Shown here in pieces: positions 44,708-56,332 of a stretch of DNA of 64,000 nucleotides (the first letter of the stretch is position 1; every line of letters starts with the position of its first letter). The notes under the pieces are model-generated. The model had not been told where the DNA came from and did not search any database. It saw nothing but the letters and a program-made list of their open reading frames with translations. The position numbers and the translations under genes were made by a program. Origin of the DNA: Spinellus fusiger. Its lineage: Eukaryota; Mucoromycota; Mucoromycetes; Mucorales; Phycomycetaceae. Location: positions 186,001 to 250,000 of the forward strand of contig JALLLS010000037.1 in the NCBI GenBank assembly GCA_025094145.1. The letters are read 5' to 3'.

Positions 44708-46706
44708 CAGATTGTTGGGATATAAAAGTAAATATACGGACAATAAGATAACACTATTTTTTATGATTGGCTAATATGTTTTAAAAAGTGTATTTTCAGA
44801 AAATATTGGTGGGTTTTTGAGGAAATAAAAGTGTAGAAATGTAGTATGATTAAAAAAAAAGAAAGAAAAAAGACTTATCTGTATCTTGATGTAGTGTAGT
44901 GATAACTACACTGGATCCCTTTTTTGATGTCTTGGTGGGTTGTCTACTACTAGCTAGATGTTTGTCTGATTGTTGTTGATTAATAAAGATCAAAGGCTTT
45001 ATTCTATGAAATGGGAGTAAACTGTTGACATTCTGGCTTTCTACAGCAGAAGTATCTTTATTTGAATAATTAGTTATGCAATTCTGGGGTAACTCTGGCT
45101 TTCTCCTCAAGGTCCTCTTGCAATTTCTAGAACCAGGGAAGAAAGTATTTAGTAATTACATTAATATACCTGTCTTGATTAACTGATCTCTCCAAGAGTA
45201 CAAGAGGTCCTACACCTCCACGCCAAAAGCAACCCTACGCCATGACTGAACCCTTGCCATATTTGTATGTTCTTTGGATATGTTGCTTCTCATACCTTTC
45301 ACTTTTCTTCCTGATCACTCTAGTCATCTTATCATTGCCTAAAACTGTAAAACGGGACTCATCAGACCAAACGACGTTACTCCACCTCTTCACTGGCCAA
45401 TCAGCCTTGTTTTTACACCATTCCAATCATCTTTGTTTGTGAGTAAGTGTCATACCAGGTTTTCTTGATGGTGAGCATAAACCCCCCGAGTTCATTCATG
45501 TATTTTAGAAATGTCCTATGGCAAATATCCACGCCTGCATCATTCATATTTTTCAAATGATATGCAATTGTTTGCACAGGGTTTCTGCGAATAGACAAAA
45601 CGATAGCCAGTTTTGAAGTAGATGACATCTTTTCATTTCTTTCTGTACGCAGTTTGAGTTGAACTATGCCTTTGTTTTTATACAATAGAAGAGTCTTGCC
45701 CATTGTGCTCTTTAGGATATCAAGATCGTCAACAATCTCTTGATAAGTAGCACGTCTTTCCCGTTGTCCTATGATTTGACCTCTGATAAATATATCATGC
45801 TCTCTTCTTTTAATAGGAATATCTTTATGTTCTTGACTAAGAGTTGACTGATTTTTATTGAAGTCATCTTTTGAATAAGTTGTAAAATAAAAATAGAATA
45901 AAATGATTTGCCATCTACTCATTTATTGCATAGGACTGTATACCTCACCAGAATAAGAATATTTTTTATTCTTTGGTCTTGTTATTATCGTGTTATTTCT
46001 TACACTGTCTATACAACCTGATACTCAAGTACTCGTCAAGATAAGCATAACTGAGCAAGGTAATGTGTTATTATTAACAAAACAAAACAATAGAAGTTGT
46101 AGACACTACCAAAGGCTATTCTCGAAGTAAAAAAGATAAAGCATCTTCATCTGGGCTTGAGCTCATTACAACCCACAAGACATGGTACTGACTCTTCTTC
46201 TAATAGATAATATATGGCTTATTATTCTAAAGACAAGCATTAAGTACAAGGTAAGCATACTATCTCTCTTATTGAATTATTACTAATACACTCTTCTGTT
46301 ATTAGATAAGTTAAGATTCTTCTCAAGTCAGTCTCAGGTGGTCTTCTTCCTTCTATACTGTCTAGGGTGTCTAGAGTATACTCCTGAGCATAGTTATCTA
46401 TCTTCCAAGAATAAAGCATAATGTTTTTAGGGTGCACATTCTATTTTTATGAGGGAATACACTTAGAACAGAAGTAGCTATAGTAATAGTATATTATTAG
46501 CTACAGTATTATTCATAAACAATTTTATTCATAAACACTATATTCTATTGATAATACAATTTGATACTGAGTTATCCACAAAAAGAAATAATAATTTGGA
46601 TACTCACAAACCTCTTGATTTTAAACACAGTTCCATAAAAGGTGCATTTTTTTACTTAACGGGAAAAATATATCACCGCTTAAAGGCCAGAAAACGTTTG
46701 GGTGTG
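44708..46706 (-). mobile_element. MITE-T copy 6, long form containing a transposase relic
   Basis: The right end, AACGTTTGGGTGTG before TA 46707-46708, and the region 45950-46700 match the other MITE-T copies. The left end (44708, CAGATTGTTGGGATATAAAA, then ATGATTGGCTAATATGTTTT) matches the CAGGAGATTTTTGGGATAT end, though worn. Between them lies ~1.1 kb of Tc1-like transposase relic absent from the short copies. Either this is an old autonomous parent of MITE-T or a different transposon landed in it. Confidence 0.65.
45110..45922 (-). pseudogene. Tc1-type transposase relic
   Basis: Read on the minus strand, an HTH-like part (IGQRERRATYQEIVDDLDIL, then SKLAIVLSIRRNPVQTIAYHL) is followed after a frame break near 45420 by VVWSDESRFTV (first catalytic Asp). 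After a TAG, FWRGGVGPLVLLERSVNQDRY resembles FWAGGFGPLVFIDGTVNQDVY of the element at 52769. The C-terminal part with the last two acidic residues is not recognisable. Confidence 0.7.
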
Positions 46707-46745
46707 TAGCAAGGAATGATGTTTTATTAAGACACATGATTTATA

Positions 46746-48004
46746 TTACAAGAAGAAGCGTTTACGACTGGTCTCCATATCTGGTTTGAACATCCATTCA
46801 TATTCACCGTCTCGCTGATATGTGCCTTTCTGAAGCCACCTTAATTTAAGGGTGAACTTGGGGCCAAGTTCTTGCAATCCCACTTTCTCCGTATCTCTAA
46901 ACACATAGCCTGGATCAAGGGAGTCAGTACACAAACAAAGTAAGTCTCTTTATCATTTGGGACTGAGGAAAGAATAGATGACAAGAAAAGAGAGCAACTT
47001 ACGGTGACGGCGGACAAAAATAAAATCACGCTGGTTGTGGAGCGTGACGACTTGTCTTCCTTGGAATTCAGGGACTTGTGGAAACAGTGCTTGGAACATG
47101 CGTCCTATCGTATGGCCGAGTCGAGTGTTGAAGTTATTCAGGATGATTTCTGGTGTATGAGCCGTCACTCTTCCGTGGTTCTTATTCATTCGAGTGAGTC
47201 AAGACTAAGAACAAGATCTCACTTACTGCTATTTTACTGGAGGGTACAAAGCTAGATAGTTTGAAGTAGGCAGTAGGACCATTGGGAAGATGGATAAGAG
47301 TGATGGCGTCTGCAAGATGGAAACAAATGGGATAAGAGATCTGTCTGTCTATGTATCTATGTATCTATGTATCTTTTTCCAACTCACTTGGAATCTTACG
47401 ATCTTCATTCACAATAAGAACATCTGTAAACTCCTTCTCCTTGGCCACATCAATGACCTGCCGTAATTCATGCTTAGGACCACGTTTGCCAAACTGAGCC
47501 TCGGGAAACATGGACACAAGTTCCGCACAGAAATCATAACATGCCTACCAAGATACCTAAAGTCAATTCTTTTCTCCAACACCAAAAATAGATAGAAGAA
47601 AAGAGGGGAGACATGCTTGTCCACTTACAGGAGAAGGCGATTTACTCGAAGTCACAAGCACCTTGGATGCCTTGCCTGTAAAATAACTCGATAACTCATC
47701 CATCGATGTCTCTAATGCCACCTCATCATCATTATTGACCATGGTCTCATCATTCTCTCGTGTGTTTTCCAGAGTCTTGGGGACATTGGCCTCCAGTCGT
47801 TTCTGTTCCTCATTAATAATGGATTCATTTTTATTGTATATAATGTCACTGTACCTGTTTGAGTTCAGGACGTTTGCCTTCTTCTTTAGCCAACTGCTTT
47901 CTTTTCTGTGACTTTTGTTTCTGCTTTTCGACTTTTTGTTTTTTATACAGATCCTCTCGCTTCTGTTTGTTCTTTAGCTCGGAAGGGCGTTGGGCGGGGG
48001 CCAT
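46746..48004 (-). CDS. RPF1: Ribosome production factor 1 (Brix-domain protein)
   Basis: Exons are 48004-47855, 47802-47629, 47544-47388, 47309-47227, 47180-47003 and 46909-46746, giving 301 aa. Introns are 52, 84, 78, 46 and 93 nt; the 46-nt intron ends in AAG, a weak acceptor. The N-terminus is a highly basic coiled region ([20 protein letters not shown]). The Brix domain follows: [79 protein letters not shown], ending with [15 protein letters not shown] as in RPF1/Bxdc5. RPF1 acts in the nucleolus in 60S subunit (27S pre-rRNA) maturation. It diverges from the syntaxin gene at 48338. Confidence 0.94.
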
Positions 48005-48337
48005 GGTAGTACTGAGAAAATAAAATATAAAATATAAAATATAAAAAAGTAATGTGGAATGAAGATCTGAAAAAGAAAAAAGAAAAAAAGAGAGAGAGAA
48101 ATACTACACTACACACAACACACTATACACAACACACAACACACTACACAACAGGGATTATTTTTTGTCCGCATTAAAAAATATCAGACAAGAAAGAACG
48201 AGTCACAAAGTGACGTGGAAAATAGCCATGACAAAAGAGGAAGGAGGAAAACGGACATCGGACATCAGAAAACGGAAAACGGAAAGAAGGGAGACACGTT
48301 GAAACACCGACACTTTTCACTGTTTCATAGAGTTATC
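48005..48337. promoter_or_regulatory. 333-bp bidirectional promoter region (RPF1 / syntaxin)
   Basis: This is the shared upstream region of two divergent genes. It contains four AAAATAT repeats (48016-48045), ACACAACACACTA repeats (48102-48150) and the run CGGACATCGGACATCAG (about 48251-48270). No canonical TATA box was identified for either gene. Confidence 0.5.
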
Positions 48338-49691
48338 ATGTCGTTTAATGACTTGGAACAAGGGTATGGGTCTTCCAACACCACACGTTCTATGCGTCCC
48401 ACAGACAGAATAGAAGGCAAGTGAATTCTCATCAGTAAAGAAGAGAGTGTGAGTGGAGAAGGAAGCTCATGGGTGTTGATATTAGATGAAGACCGAGAAT
48501 ACAAGTCTCTTACTCAGCGAGTGTCTCAGCAAGTGTTTCATATCAATGGCAATATCTCCAGTATTGAGCGTCTGGTGGGATTCCTTGGTACAGCAAGAGA
48601 TACACCTGACATCAGAAATAAACTGTAAGTAGGATCTCTCTCTCCTCTCTCTCTATAGATACATGTGTAATAAAGGAACTCACTCACCTTGAACCAGCCA
48701 CGATGTGACAGAAGCTACTCGAGAATTGATCAAGGATTCCACCAATGACATAAAAAATCTGTCTCAGTACCCCACACAAGAAGGTAGAAAAGCTGTAAGT
48801 AGAGTGCTCTTGTTATTGCTGTAGGAATGAGAGTGAATAGACCCATATATTTATAGAATGCTTATAAGATGGGGGACATATGTCTATGGAAGAAGGATTC
48901 TACACTAGACCCTCCAGATAAAACTAACGGCGGTGGTGTTTTATTTATTTATTTATTATTAGCGTCAACGAAAACTAGAGCAACAGAAGCTCTCCAAAGA
49001 CTTCCAAAAGGTTATGGCTGACTTCCAGAAGGTACAAAGAATATCTGTAAGCAAGCAGAGAGAGTATGTCGACAAGGCCAAGGCAACAACTACAGCTCTT
49101 CTTCAGTCACAAGTAGCGTAAGTACAGGCTATAAAAAGAAAAGAAAGAAAAGAAAGAAAAAGGGCTATAGAGACTGATATCCACCATGACTCATCTATGC
49201 ATTCTTATGGGGGGAAATGTCTTTAGGCTGGAGGAAGATCAGACATCTGAACAGCAAGTACATGTGCCATTTGATGACACCCAGCGCAGAATACAATTAC
49301 AAACACTTGACAATGAGATTGAATACAATGAAGTGATGATATCCGAGCGAGAAGGTGAAATCCAAGGCATTGAGCAGGGAATTACAGAGTTGAATGAAAT
49401 CTTCCGTGATTTGGGCATGTTAGTGAATGAGCAGGAGAGTGGTATTCGTAAGTCATTGTAAAAGACAATAAGAAAGAGTATTCCGAAGCAACTCACACAA
49501 CTAATGTGTAATGTACAGAGAGCATCTATGGAAATGTCCTTAACATTGCACAAAACACACGACAAGCAGCAGATGAATTGACAGTGGCCAATCGTCACCA
49601 GAAGAATGCAAGAAAGAACATGTGCTGTCTATTGCTTATTGTTACTGTGGTGGCCTGTGTTTTGGCCCTGATTGTAGTGGTGGCTAAATAA
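48338..49691 (+). CDS. Endosomal Qa-SNARE (syntaxin, Pep12/syntaxin-7 type)
   Basis: Exons are 48338-48416, 48486-48624, 48698-48794, 48963-49117, 49227-49447 and 49519-49691, giving 287 aa. Intron 1 is GC-AG (GCAAGT...TAG): reading through gives a stop at once, and the GC splice restores D-E-D-R-E-Y. The Habc domain includes LTQRVSQQVFHINGNISSIE and GTARDTPDIRNKLHDVTEAT. The SNARE helix (about residues 195-255) contains IQGIEQGITELNEIFRDLG with the zero-layer Gln. The C-terminal anchor is CCLLLIVTVVACVLALIVVV. The family drives fusion at endosome or vacuole membranes. Confidence 0.94.
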
Positions 49692-49927
49692 GGGGGAGTT
49701 ATGTTAATGAGATTGTTAGTAAGTGAATAAGTATGTGTTATTATGTATATGTATCTCCTTTTCTTTATTATTATTATTATCTCTTCTTGGATAGTATGGA
49801 GGTTGTCTTGTATTAAATTATTATTTCTTGTTAACATCTGTTGGCTGTGTATGAGAGAGAGAGAGGGAAGAATCCCTAGAGTCATAATGATAATGATAAT
49901 GATAACAGCATATATTTCAATTGATTA
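49692..49927. other. Convergent 3' region
   Basis: This is 236 bp between the syntaxin stop and the stop of the ZNF277-like gene. It contains ATT and GATAAT repeats. No gene is seen. Confidence 0.55.
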
Positions 49928-52178
49928 CTACTGCTCTTTTTCTTTATTAAAATCCACAGCAGAGAAAACATTGATAGTGTCTGTAGCAACTGACTTTTGC
50001 TGTTGGCGAGATGTATCAATAGCAAGCGACATAAATTTCTTGTTAGCCTCAGCATCAGATAATGCCAAGTCTTCCAAATCACTTTCATCTTGACTAAATC
50101 CTGTCAATAAAGGATCGTCCTCATACGTAGGCAGCAAATATCTAGTCATGGATAAGTCCAATGGATTCACCCCATACTGTTATTATGTCTTACTTTGGAT
50201 CTTTCCAGAATTCTGCATCTTCCTGTACAAAGTGATCAAGACACTGTTTTGCCTCCATATGAGTCACAAGAAGAGAAAAGTCTTCAAGTACTTCATGGCA
50301 TGAGAAACAAGTGGCCAAGGAAGATTGATGGCGAATGTAATTGATCAATACAATGGTTCGGTAGAAATCATAACCTAAAACAAAAAGGAAAAAATAAGTT
50401 TCTCTTGGTAGCATTTACAAAATAAAAAATAAAAATAAATAAAAAACTATGCCCATGTACCTCTTTCTTTTCGAATGGCCGTCAGATCAAATCCATGCTT
50501 CTGTTTCATGTGTTCCAATGTCTCTTCAGGAGATGGAAAGACCTGTTCATCAAATAGACACATGGTAGGCTCTGATTCTTCTTCTTCCCAATCAGCCCAA
50601 GACCTTGAATACAATCCTAGTAGTAAGATACATATACATACAGTGTGTGTGTGGGTGGGTGTCTTTAGTGTACTTACTCATCATGTTTATCATCATCACT
50701 CTCATATACATCTCGCTCAAAGTTCTCCCAGTTCTTTCCAGGTTCAAGGTAATTAATAACATAGAATCGGTCGTAGTATCTATTCTTGGCAGCAATCTTG
50801 AAATGCTTCTTTTTACGCATGTGTTTACGAAGTACGGCTGGACTTGTGAATGTCTTTTCACAATAAAGACACTGTAGACTAGAAAGAAAGAAAGCATCCA
50901 TTATAAAAATGTGCATTCTGTGGCCGCTCTCATCTTCCACACTTCCTATCTCTTATAAACACACTTACCGGGAAAGCTTTTCTTCCAATAGATCCAAGAA
51001 CTCACTAATGTTCACTAGATTATCAGGAAGACCGATGTTGAAGTTGTGTTCTGAGAACATGTGCTTGAACAGTGCTTGTCTATTTTATAAAGAGATGAGT
51101 TGATATTAAAAAAAAGGTGGGTGGGTGGTGTTTGTTGGAGACTTATTGACCTGTTATCACAAATGACCTTGCAAAATAAACATTTCTGAGTACGTTTAGA
51201 GTCTTGGTCTCTTTCATTCTGTTGAATTTGAAGGACTTCATTCTAATAAGAAAAACCAGTAGCCATAAGAGTAAGAATAAGAGAGTGGATTTAACAGATA
51301 GATGATGGCAATCTCCTTCTTTCTATTATACGTAGGATCCATGACTTACTAATTTTGAACGTTGCATTTCATCACGAATGGTTTTATCCAAAGCACAGTA
51401 TTTTGCATCAATCACATACACTGATTCCACAATACATATATATCAATATATCAACATATCAATATATTAACGCATCCAATGGTATCCAATGCCATTCAAG
51501 GGTGTGTATTGCTGTGTCCATTGAGTCCATAGCACACATACCTTGTTCATCTTCCTTGTCCTTTTGTCCATATGTTTTTAATCCATTGATCTGAGCTTCT
51601 TTTGCCCATCGTGCTAAATAAGAATCAAGTGCCATGTACATATGGTGGAGGTTCTTAAACACAGTATGATGTTCTTCTCGGATATGAGTCACTAGCGAAG
51701 TTGTATCTAAAAAGGGATGGGTTATACTGCACGGATGAAAAGGACACAAAACAAGAATAGTCGTGTGGTATGGGGGAACAGGAAGATCAATAGGATTGGG
51801 CAAATTATCATCGTCCTCGTCGTCTTCGTCGTCTTCGTCGTCTTCGTCTTCTTTATCGTGAACACCACCTGTCTCGGATAAATGATAAGGATTGCTGCGA
51901 ATGGTGGTTGTGTCTGGTACTTTAACAGAAACACTGCGTCTTTTATCTTCGTGAATCGTGTTGTTAGGACTGGCTGCCAGAGGAACAGACTTCTTTTGAG
52001 GAGAAGGAGCAGGTTTGGCGTGGGTATAAGTGTGGGGATGGGGATGGGCAGAAGACGTAGGTTTTCCTCTTGGTTTTGACTTTGATTTTCTGTGTCCTTG
52101 AGGAATACTGGGTGCTGGAGGGGGTGTCCGAGTATTGTTTTTTGAGGGACCCACGGTTTGCCACTCTTCTTCTGACAT
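49928..52178 (-). CDS. ZNF277-like C2H2 zinc finger protein
   Basis: Exons are 52178-51542, 51420-51350, 51242-51151, 51079-50969, 50878-50678, 50603-50461, 50374-50194 and 50141-49928, giving 549 aa with all introns GT-AG (52-121 nt). The N-terminal ~140 residues are Pro/Ser/Lys-rich and end in a DDEDDEDDEDD tract. Zinc-finger-like units are CPFHPC...H, CLFCKVICDNRQALFKHM, CLYCEKTFTSPAVLRKHMRKKKH and CFSCHEVLEDFSLLVTHM. The spacer sequence FNIGLPDNLVNISEFLDLLEEKL, shown here only in part, and YYDRFYVINYLEPGKNWE are typical of the ZNF277 family. Animal ZNF277 is linked to polycomb and ribosomal protein uS5; the fungal role is unknown. Start ATG follows from MSEEEWQTVG. Confidence 0.88.
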
Positions 52179-52766
52179 TATTATTATTCTTTCTTTAGTC
52201 TGTAAAAAATAAAATAAAAATACAATAGGCACTAGGGATAAATCACTGAGTAAATTGTTATTTCTTTCTGTTTCTTTCTGTTTTAAATTTCCGATTGCTT
52301 GGATCGTGCTTTAAAGCATGTGACTTGTCTCTTACAGAGACCATAAAAGGAGAAAATAAACTCATTCTGCCAATGATAAGGTGATATGGCAAAAGAAGCT
52401 GGGTCTTTTAAACACAAATCTCCTTTTATATAAATATATTCTATCTTGATAGTGTTATCATTCTATGGATTTATGAGATAGAGGCATTGAATCTTCAATA
52501 CATAAAGAGAAAGGTGCTGATATTAAAATAAAATAAATAATAGGTTTTATTATAGATTGTTTAGTAACTAATATCAAAAGTGACAGAAAACTACATGGCC
52601 TGGTATATCCACCCTATGATGGCAATGAGAGAGTCTATATGCTTTTTTTTCTTTTTCTTTTTTTCTTTTTCTTTTTGGGATTGTAAATAATTCCATTAGA
52701 TGCTTATGGCACAAGAGTTTATTATACTTTTTCAAAATTCTTCCTTGTGAGGTTGATCGCTTCTAA
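52179..52766. other. Intergenic upstream of the zinc finger gene
   Basis: No gene is seen. The part 52385-52620 is weakly similar in sequence and order to 55960-56200 (shared GGGTCTTTTAA, CTTTTATAT, TATCTTAATGG-like, CAGTAACTA and CCTGGTAT blocks), suggesting an old repeat pair. Confidence 0.45.
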
Positions 52767-52768
52767 TA

Positions 52769-54115
52769 CAGTCACACAACATTAGAAAGTATACGAGCCC
52801 ATAATTTATACATTTTTAAACATGATTCTTCTTGTTTTTACCACTGAATCACATTCCATTAAGCAATCTCAAATTTCAAACGCAGAATCCTCAACTAAAA
52901 ACTCTAGAGTTTATGATAAGCTTGAAGAAAGAGAGTACTGGGGTGTTTACTGGCTTAAAAAAGAAAAATACTCCATGGGTGCCATTTCAAAGGTCATTGG
53001 CATTAGCAAGTCTACTATCCAAAAGATCATTAGTAGAATAAAGACTAATGGTACACCTCTACCAAGACCTAGTTCTGGTGCACAAAAAAAACTTAACGAG
53101 AGAGACCTCAGACGACTTGAGGCTATTATAAAAGGCAACCCATTTGTCTCCTATAACTTCATAAATTTGGAACTCAAGGCTCATGAGATAATCATCTGTA
53201 GAGCAACATTCATCAGATATATACATCAGATTGGGTTTAGTTCCTACTTCGCACCACACAATCTAAGGCTGTCTGAAGAAAACATGAAGAAGAAGGCTTT
53301 GTTGGGCGAAGGAACGGGTCAATTGGACTCCTGAGGACTGGAGACGCGTTGTAGGGTCTGATGAGTCACGGTTTGAAGTAGAGAGTTACCAGGAAAGAGC
53401 CAGAGTTATTAGAAAGATCGGAGAGAGGTATAAGGCTGCTCATATCATACCTAAAACCAAATGGACGAAAGGCAGCATAATGATCTGGAGCTGTTTCTGG
53501 GCAGGTGGATTTGGGCCTTTGGTCTTTATTGATGGCACTGTGAATCAGGACGTATATGTCAACATTTTGGCAGAAAAATTTCTGCCGTGGTTCATTGAAT
53601 TGAATGAAAAGGAGGATAAGGACTTCATATTCCAAGAAGATAGGGCTAGCTGCCATACAGGTGGCTATACAACATGGTGGAAAAACACACATGTAATCAG
53701 GCGCTTTGATTACTGGCCTGCCCAAAGTCCTGATCTCAACCCCATCAAACATCTCTGGAGCTGTCTTGATAAGCTCATTGATAACAAGAGAGTCAGTATT
53801 AATAATATCGATGAGCTCAAGACAGCTTTAGAAGAAGCTTGGGGAAATATCCACGTTGATCTTGCCGAACGTTTAGTTGACTCAATGAAGGACCACTGCC
53901 AGGCAGTTATTGATGCCAAATGTGGCCCAAAAAAACATTAAATAGAAACTTTTTTATATGTACATTAATATAAACAGTATGTTAAACTAACTTTGTGTTG
54001 ACTTTGAAGTCATTAGTATGTGTTTTGAGGTCGTAACATTTATATCCGTAAAGCATGCTTTTTCTCAGGATTTCAAAAAAATGAAAATCGTATACTTTCT
54101 AATGTTGTGTGACTG
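52769..54115 (+). mobile_element. Tc1-like DNA transposon with perfect 28-bp terminal repeats
   Basis: The element is 1347 bp, flanked by TA at 52767-52768 and 54116-54117. Termini start CAGTCACACAACATTAGAAA, with 28 nt matching perfectly in inverted orientation. It holds one transposase frame broken by a frameshift. Intact ends mean it could still be moved by a transposase supplied elsewhere. Confidence 0.9.
52822..53941 (+). pseudogene. Tc1 transposase, frameshifted and lacking the catalytic Glu
   Basis: The N-terminal half (52822-53334) has an HTH (YSMGAISKVIGISKSTIQKI, PRPSSGAQKKLNERDLRRLE). A 1-nt deletion near 53303 (in TTTGTTGGGCG) shifts the frame; the second half continues in the +1 frame (KERVNWTPEDWRRVVGSDES...) to 53941. 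The first Asp (SDES) and second Asp (QEDRASCH) are present. The third acidic residue is Lys (SPDLNPIKHLW, AAA at 53747-53749) instead of Glu, so the enzyme would be dead even without the frameshift. Confidence 0.88.
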
Positions 54116-54276
54116 TAATTGCAGAATAAAAGTGTAACCTCACCTTCTGTCTACTAATCATTGGCCCAAAAGTAAAAAAACATGATAAAAGGTTGTGATA
54201 AAAAGCAACAACAGTCAAGTATTTATATTCATTAACTATGGTGAAACAGTTGGAATATGAAACAATGCTAATTTGG

Positions 54277-54908
54277 TTAGGGTATTATTTTCACAGGAGT
54301 AGATGCAACTACACGCCCTCCATTAACAGTATAATTGGTAGTTAATATAAGTATATATGGGCCAGAGTTAAGATCTTGAGTAGCAGTGACTTCAATGGAA
54401 CCTTTGCTGATAGGAATCTCATGGCCCAAGTAAGCTAAAAAATTATAACATTATTAGTATATATTATACATATTCCTCAGCTTGTTTACATGTTTGAGTC
54501 AATCCTTCCCCAAGATGCTGAAAAAGCTTCAGTTCACCACTAAATACAGAAACATAAATACAAGTTGACTATGACATCTTCAATACTTACATGGTGCTAT
54601 CGAGCTCCTTTCCAGAAAGATCTGTTGTCCTGGATAACAATATAAACATTAATAAAATAAAAATCAAGTGCGTGTTGAAGGTATACCATCTAACAGTGTA
54701 GTTATTTCCAACCTCCCATGAATTAAACGGTTTGGGCTCTGTACTAAGTTGCTTATTAGTACAAGCCAGTAAAACAATGTACAGTTAAATACAATTAATA
54801 ATAAATGCCTTACAATCTGATGATATCATTGGTATTGTCACCAGGAGCAGGATAGGCAGAGATAAGAGGAACCAGGGCAAGGATAGGGATCAAAAGTGAT
54901 TTCAACAT
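54277..54908 (-). CDS. Small secreted KRE9/KNH1-like cell-wall protein
   Basis: Exons are 54908-54814, 54743-54687, 54629-54591, 54539-54490 and 54434-54277, giving 132 aa. Four GT-AG introns of 70, 57, 51 and 55 nt all keep the frame. A signal peptide is clear (MLKSLLIPILALVPLISA, cleavage likely near AYP). The mature part starts with a motif of the fungal Ser-Thr-rich/KRE9-KNH1 Ig-like domain (FTEPKPFNSWEVGNNYTVRW) and ends SGPYILILTTNYT...VASTPVKIIP. Such domains occur in proteins of beta-1,6-glucan assembly and in many small secreted fungal proteins. No GPI signal or Ser/Thr-rich tail follows. A TATA box lies 63 nt upstream. Confidence 0.78.
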
Positions 54909-54970
54909 AGTAGTAGGATAGTGGCAGCTAAAAAAAAGTATAAATAACAAAAAGCTGGTCTTTAGGCTAC

Positions 54971-54979
54971 CTTTTTATA
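54971..54979 (-). promoter_or_regulatory. TATA box of the secreted protein gene
   Basis: TATAAAAAG on the minus strand lies 63 nt before the ATG at 54908. Confidence 0.5.
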
Positions 54980-56330
54980 CTAATCTCTGTATGCATGTTA
55001 CAGTATTTGTAGTTACATCAGTTATACTACTCTATCTTTATCAGACATTCTTGTTCAGGTGTTTATTTCTTCTGTTGGATAGCTTTTGTCTAAAATAATT
55101 GTTCTTATTAACATCTTTATTCTCTTTTTCTCTCTCTCTCGAAAGTTACTTTTTGTGTGTATCAGTTGAATGGCTTCATTGATATCCTTTGTAGTAGTTA
55201 TCTTATTACACACTTTTATACAGTATTGTTTACCTTGACCGCTTATAAATTACGGTAGTATTATGATTCTTCTTTTTCTTTTTTCCTATCATAAAGTTAG
55301 CATTTTAGATATCTACATGAATACTCATATTTGGAAATTTTCTTCTTACTCTTAAGCCTTATTTATAAATATATTTATAAATAAAATGTATACAATTTCT
55401 TATCCTTTTTTTTCTTTCTCTTTCTGTAGTGTTATATTTTATTGGCATGTCTATAGATTATAAGGATTTTTTTATGTGGAATTCATCTCTATTTTTCATT
55501 GAAGCAACCATTCTACATCATCCACTCAAAAACCACAGTGTGATTTTATGTAAAAGGAATAACAATAATAAAAGACCGATCCATTATGGTGTAGGCATTA
55601 TCAAGGACAATTCTAATCGGCATAATGCGGCATCTTTAGCAGGTGATTTCGACCACTGCTAAAAAATCAGACTAGTCATCCTATATCTATGCATCATGAA
55701 TTTATACAGTGTGGGGCATGTCTGTAATATTATGCACCAAGACAAGTTAGGAAATACAAAGAGCTTAAGCTTTGCACTCATATTTCAGTGAAAAGACGTA
55801 TGTGTATTATTATCATTACACTTTTTACTTATTTCCAACCTTCAACCACTCACACTTTTAATGACCGCGGGAATAAGCCATTAGAGCACCCATTCCCAGA
55901 CAATGTCTATTACTGTTTAAGACTCATCAATAAACACCAAGCCTACTTCCGATAGTGTATGTAAAGTGACTGAAAGAAGGAAGTAGGGTCTTTTAAGTGT
56001 CAATTTTCTTTTATATCTACATACTTTATCTTAATGGCGCTATATCTTTGAGTCCTTAGATAGACACGTAAAACTTTTAATAAGGAAATAAAAGAGTGTT
56101 TAAACAAGAATAAAAATAGGCTTTATGGTAAAGTATTCAGTAACTACTGCCAGTCTTCAGCATCTATCGTAGCCTGGTATCTCCGTCACATGCTGTTAAT
56201 GCAGTCGTCTGATAATTATTTTGATACTTCACAATTATGCCTATGAATTACTGAGCATCTAGGATGTTATGTAGTCACGCATCTATTCTCTAATAATCTC
56301 TAGTAGATTGATAATGTTCTTTTTTAAATA
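54980..56330. other. Intergenic, 1.35 kb
   Basis: No gene was accepted; the open frame at 55429-55662 lacks family features. CT-rich tracts lie at 55120-55140 and 55407-55426. The part 55960-56200 weakly resembles 52385-52620. Confidence 0.45.
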
Positions 56331-56332
56331 TA

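Noticed and set aside
55429..55662. 77-codon ORF
   Set aside because: It starts with GTG, has no domain, and no supporting promoter or splice signals were seen.
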